Positions 45,751 to 49,982 of a stretch of DNA of 49,982 bases are shown piece by piece. Position 1 is the first letter of the stretch. Every line of letters begins with the position of its first letter. The notes under the pieces are model-generated. The model worked only from the letters and a program-made list of their open reading frames with translations, ran no database searches and had not been told where the DNA came from. This DNA comes from Cudoniella acicularis. Its lineage: Eukaryota > Ascomycota > Leotiomycetes > Helotiales > Helotiaceae. Made by a program: the position numbers and the translations under genes. The stretch is from positions 1 through 49,982 of the forward strand of contig JAAMPI010000227.1 in assembly GCA_013054445.1 (NCBI GenBank), in the 5' to 3' direction.

Positions 45751-46551
45751 ATGGCAGACGCCGCCGTCTCCGCGCCCCCAAAACAACACCCCGGCGAACG
45801 CCTCGCCACCTTCTTCTCTAACCTCTTCACAACCCTCATCGGAATCTCCACCCTCGGCGCATCCATAACCTTCGCCAAAATAGTCCAATCACCCATCCCC
45901 CCCTTCTACGGCCCCTTCTCCTTCCACACAACCCAAGCTCACCTCTCCATCTCCTGGCTCCTCTTTGTCCTCAACCTAGCCATCACCGCTTTCGCCGCCT
46001 GTGGGCTCGTGTTGTATCGCCCCCGGGTGGTGAGCGATTTCGGGACCCAGGATAGTAGGGATAGGAGGATTGTCATGTGGTATGCGAGTGCTGTTAGCGC
46101 CCTGCTTTTTGGCATCTTGATTTCCGCTTTTGTGTTCTTGGGCTTGGTCGTCGTTAGTTATGGTGGTGCGGTGGGATGGGCTGCTGTGGCTATCACGGCC
46201 GTCGTGGGCGCGTTGGGTATGGGAATTATTGTTTGGCAGAGTCCGATTGGGAGTAAGGCTATTGGAGGGGAGGGATCGAGTACCGGGAGGCAAAGCACAA
46301 GGCTGGATCAATATGGCAGTCCGCCGAGGATGGGAAGTTTTAAGAACGGCGTGATCTATGAAGAGGGGGCTGTCTACGATGATGGAGAGGCGTATGATGA
46401 TGGGGGAAGGATGAGCAAGAGCTATGGAGACGTTGAGCAGAGTAGTATTGCAAGGCCCATGGTTGCTGAGGTTCCTTCGTATTTAGCCGATATGCGGAGG
46501 ATCAGGGCGAGTCGGATATCGGGGGATTCCGGCTATGATGGAAAGTATTAA
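45751..46551 (+). CDS. Four-helix membrane protein, conserved hypothetical
   Basis: A single exon of 266 residues from ATG 45751 (context ACAATGG). Four hydrophobic segments are clear: around residues 24-45, 66-90, 108-133 and 140-160. The second holds LSISWLLFVLNLAITAFAACG, and the fourth AITAVVGALGMGIIVWQ. The C-terminal third is polar and acidic with EGAVYDDGEAYDDGG and likely faces the cytosol. I see no enzyme motif. The pattern resembles fungal four-pass membrane proteins of unknown function. Codon use in the first half is C-rich, unlike the AT-rich flank. Confidence 0.85.
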   Translation: MADAAVSAPPKQHPGERLATFFSNLFTTLIGISTLGASITFAKIVQSPIPPFYGPFSFHTTQAHLSISWLLFVLNLAITAFAACGLVLYRPRVVSDFGTQDSRDRRIVMWYASAVSALLFGILISAFVFLGLVVVSYGGAVGWAAVAITAVVGALGMGIIVWQSPIGSKAIGGEGSSTGRQSTRLDQYGSPPRMGSFKNGVIYEEGAVYDDGEAYDDGGRMSKSYGDVEQSSIARPMVAEVPSYLADMRRIRASRISGDSGYDGKY

Positions 46552-46947
46552 TCTTTCACGTGTGATTTTAGGTATCTCGGGGATTGATATCCTTTGAAGG
46601 TGGCATTTGGGGCATGTGCCAATAATTATATGTTTACTTACATAAGCACGGAGCTCTTGTCAAATCCACATTCACGGTATATCTCTACACTGGCTCGACC
46701 TCTTTGCCAAATTTTCTCACCAGAAACTTTCAGGACGCATGTCCTTCTCATATTTTCTGGATTACACCTTAATCTGAGACGATGCCAAGATATGTGCCAG
46801 AATCTTCGTCCTCCATTTCCGTAAGATATCTTCATCTCAAAATATGGCGACCCCTGAGGATTAATGATGTTTTCTGTTTTCAGAGAATCTTTCAAAATCT
46901 TCCAATCTGAACCGGATCATATATAACGCTCTGGCGTGTCTGATATT
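46552..46947. other. Intergenic, convergent 3' ends
   Basis: No gene seen; short frames at 46594-46895 overlap on both strands and lack motifs. Confidence 0.5.
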
Positions 46948-48273
46948 TCAAGTGTCAATCGTGATGGTTGTTGTCGTTTTAATGCCCGCGTTCCAATCCA
47001 CGCCATCGGCCTTCTCCGGCAATTTGGGAATATTGCGAAGTTGCGCTTGGCTTTCGTTCCTCTCTTGAAATGCACGCCTTGAAAGACCGAATCTTCTTCG
47101 AATGTGATCCCGCTCCTGTTGACTACCTCCGGCTGAAATTTCGGTCGTCACCCCAACTCGACTCAGACCAAGCATTTCGGCGAACTCCACACTGTAGTCT
47201 TGCGCAAGAACAAAATTTCTACCTTTCATGTTGTAGCTTTCACTTGAAGACCGCTCCTCTTCATCGATGGTTGTGTCGAATCGCTTGCTGGCAAACAAGA
47301 AAAAGCTTTTGAACATGGGTCGAAGGGTTGCGATGTTGGAAGCAGTGATTGCAATAGCGGGTTCGACCATTGACCACTTCACCAGGTTGATGCCCTCCCA
47401 GGACCAGTCGTCAGTTTTAGTCAGGCTCTTAATATAAAAAATTCGAACAATCGTAGCTGAGCTCGCACTGTGGTGGTTGTTAAATTGAGGGCAAGAAAAA
47501 TTAGACAGACAAGACTTACAAAAATCCAAGCGAAAGAATTAACACGACAGAGAGCTTGGTGCGTGGATTCATTTGCATTTTTCGAACGAAGAAAATTGGA
47601 AGAATTCCAAAAGACCAGTCAGTGACAGCAGACATTGCAGCATGAGCGTATGTGACATTTGAGAGGATCGGACTGCGTAGGCATTTGCCTTCTCCTCCAC
47701 TAAATTGTGACCAAAGATGACTGATGGGGTCGCATTGAAAGACGAGGAAAAAAAAAGTACATCGTGCTGAAGATCATGACCACGACAAGAGTTGTGTAGA
47801 TGACCCAGACTTGATACCGTTTACTCGAGAGACGCAAAAAGTAAACACCAATGGAGAGTTTTGTGACGGCTGTGGTAACGACATATAAAAGTTCGCAAAT
47901 GAAAATGTACTGCGTCATATTAGAAACGGGAAAGCCAAAGATATTTTCTCCATCCGAACCTTGAATCCAATCACTTTGTCAGGGGTAGGAATGTTTTGCA
48001 TGTGCGCACCAAGTCCGTAATTTATCGCGACCAGGCAGAGGGAACAGAGCATGGTGAGGAGAATCTGCATGCAAATTTCAGCGAACTGTGATAGAGATAG
48101 AATTGGAAGTATAATCCCACCATTGCAGCAATCATGAGCCAGTCTTCCCTTCCGATGAATTTCAAGATGCCAAGTCGTACGTAGAAGCGGAGGGTGAATG
48201 AAATCCAGGTGAGGGACAATGCCATAACGGCAATCCCGGTGACCTGAGCGCCGCGCCATACACCTGTATACAT
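46948..48273 (-). pseudogene. Rhodopsin-domain membrane protein with a homopolymer frameshift
   Basis: Four exons fit: 48273-48121, 48064-47960, 47909-47520 and 47467-46948. Landmarks are GREDWLMIAAM, GLGAHMQN, KLSIGVYFLRL, FQCDPISHLWSQF, VTDWSFGILPIFFV and SMVEPAIAITASNIATLRPMF. Exon 3 is 390 nt, one more than the 389 nt of the paralogue at 31037-32370. The extra base sits in a run of nine A on the plus strand (about 47748-47756), which shifts frame just before the QCDP block. Eight would restore it. A sequencing or assembly error is the simplest reading, a real frameshift the alternative. If intact the protein has about 388 residues with a polar Arg/Gln-rich tail. The membrane family's role is unknown. 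Confidence 0.8.
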
Positions 48274-49982
48274 GTTGAATCGTGGTCAAGTAATTCGAAT
48301 TACCGACAGACGAGGGAGGACAGGAATTTCAAGACGAGCTCTGGCCGTGAATGTCTGGCCGACGTCGACTTGGAAGTGGTGTTGAGCATAAGCAAAAGCG
48401 AAAAGAGCAAACCGAGCATGGATCAGAGGGATGTGCAGCACTTAAAGACCAAGAATGCGGCGAGCCGCTGTCAAGCTGAGAATCGCAAGAAGATCCCAAG
48501 AAGGGAGAAGTAGAAGCTGGAAGAAACGCCATCTTTTGCCCAAGGCGTCGTGGTCGAACCTTCCTCTATCACCGGCTCCCTCGGTCAGGAAGGATAAACG
48601 TGCAAGGGAGGAGCGATCACGACAAAAGTAACTAGTGGCTTATTGCCCTATGCGACAGACTTTGGAACCATCCCCGAAAAGAGTTCACGGAGTATGAGTT
48701 CCTTGACCACTTCTAGGCGTTTGTCATAAGCTGGAAATCCTGGTGCACCAGTAGTTCCACCCAGCCTGATGGAAACCTGATAGCTGTAGTAATTGTTAAG
48801 TAGCAGCCGGATCGCCGCTGATACCAACCCGCGACCTGCCAATAATGCAGTGGAAGAGCTTTGCGTGCAGACGCAGCCGTAATTTTGATTGGCGTTGGCA
48901 AGGTGATTCACCCCACGATCGACAAAGCTATTGAAGGCGGGAACTAAGGTGGCTTTTAGGGGAGAAGGTGAGCAGGGTTCTCGCAGCGGTCGAGGACAGG
49001 ATAAGCGAGGAGCGGAAAGGGGCTCGGAAAACAAAACCTGGGTCGTGAGGTGAGATAGGAGCCTGTAGATACCTTTCCGTGGTGGCAAAAGGAATTTAGA
49101 TAACGGATTGCGCACCGGATTGTCGCACCTTATTTGAGAGACATACTGTTTGAAAAATTGCATCGTAGTTTCGGGGATTTGTGAATGTGCTTGCGGCAGA
49201 GCGGTGAACTTAAGCGGCTTAGAACGGGGTCTGTGCCACAGAATCCCTATCAGCACCTCAAAGAATCAACATCGTGTGAACGTACGAAAACTATTGCAAA
49301 AAAGGGAAGATACCAAAATTTATCGCTGGATGAATTTTGGCTGATGGAGGGTGTTGCGGACTCAGAAATGTCCCTTAATTCCGAACTCGTGACTTTCATA
49401 TTCCTTGAATCGATTTCTTCAATTGTTTTTGGAAGTCGTTCTGCTTGCTGCTTCTTTCCCGTTTTTCGGTGGCGCAAAAAACATCCCTTGCGAAAATTAA
49501 CTGCCAGGGGCGCCGAGAAAGGAAGGCCACGGCACATAGACGGCGATATGCAATTTTTTCCATCGCTGAAAAGAGATCCTGGAAGTTCCACCACGGCCCG
49601 TGCGACAAGGAGAATGAATGTGTTTAGTCAGCCCTTGAGGTTCGAGTTAGCAGCGACAATTATCGAGGAGGCACGAACCCCGCCCCAAGGGCCCGTATCA
49701 TTCGTAGTATCAACATGAATAAACAATTCGCAAAGTGAACACCGATCTCGTATCTCGTGGATCGCTATTTAAGTAAAAGAACTTCGAAGTCGAATCGACA
49801 TCTTCGAAAGGTAATACTGAACATTTATATTCGTCTATCATATCATAACACACTCCATATATGTACTCCATCCCCAACCCCACCAATCAACAACCAAAAA
49901 AATCAAAAACATGCTCTCTCTCCCACTCTCTCTTACGCAACCTTAATTTTCAAATCATACCAAAACCAAAACCAAGAAATCA
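48274..49982. other. 1.7-kb window end without supported gene
   Basis: A minus-strand frame at 48648-49162 (171 codons from an ATG) and overlapping plus-strand frames (49185-49718) are open but show no motifs or convincing codon bias. The last 100 bases are rich in CCAAAACC/ACTCTC runs, as in a fungal promoter leader, so a plus-strand gene may start just right of the window. Confidence 0.4.

Noticed and set aside
48648..49256. 202-codon minus-strand frame
   Set aside because: The start is not ATG (an inner ATG at 49162 leaves 171 codons), and I see no domain or splice signal. Kept only as a mention in the end-of-window entry.
49185..49718. 177-codon plus-strand frame
   Set aside because: No recognisable protein features; overlaps the minus-strand frame and looks like random open sequence.

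Overview
The window comes from a filamentous ascomycete. Genes carry many short GT-AG introns of about 45-75 nt. The gene families seen (UstYa/DUF3328 oxidases, fungal rhodopsin-like membrane proteins, HET and NACHT proteins, a PDR-type ABC transporter) are typical of Pezizomycotina, and the remnants and gene mix suggest Leotiomycetes, though the sequence alone does not prove that. REGION 1 (about 0.2-10.3 kb) is a candidate secondary-metabolite cluster and the most interesting part. It holds a four-exon gene (2805-3255, minus) for a 91-residue secreted precursor with three near-identical repeats separated by Lys-Lys-Arg (Kex2-type) sites, with one repeat per exon. Around it lie three UstYa-family genes (1294-2098, 4612 end of 3780-4612, 9379-10283), two O-methyltransferase genes (220-944 truncated, 7602-9100 intact) and a broken rhodopsin-like membrane gene (5621-6893). 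A repeat precursor plus several HxxHC oxidases and methyltransferases is the layout of dikaritin-type fungal RiPP clusters (ustiloxin, phomopsin, asperipin, victorin), but I do not recognise this repeat. One UstYa gene, the membrane gene and the left methyltransferase carry lesions, so the cluster may be decaying or the assembly may have base errors. REGION 2 (about 10.8-22.4 kb) is ordinary gene space: an MDR-family oxidoreductase, the splicing factor Rds3/PHF5A, a pinin/SDK-domain protein divergent from it, an epoxide-hydrolase-like enzyme, and a complete full-size PDR-type ABC transporter in six exons. REGION 3 (about 22.4-31 kb) is AT-rich, repeat-rich DNA with a NACHT (NLR-like) gene, a decayed OrsD-type zinc-finger fragment, an 896-bp element with GGGTACCC-rich terminal inverted repeats, and a RIP-scarred SANT/Myb-like remnant. 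REGION 4 (about 31-50 kb) has two rhodopsin-like paralogues (one with a homopolymer frameshift), a HET-domain gene with an N-terminal membrane region, a STAND-type N-domain/ankyrin-like gene broken by one in-frame stop, a small cysteine-rich protein and a four-helix membrane protein. These lie among LTR-like pieces and a 233-bp inverted repeat that holds every N in the window. The NACHT, HET and ankyrin genes between transposon debris look like a non-self-recognition island. Several genes are broken by single bases, so it matters whether these are real mutations or assembly errors.
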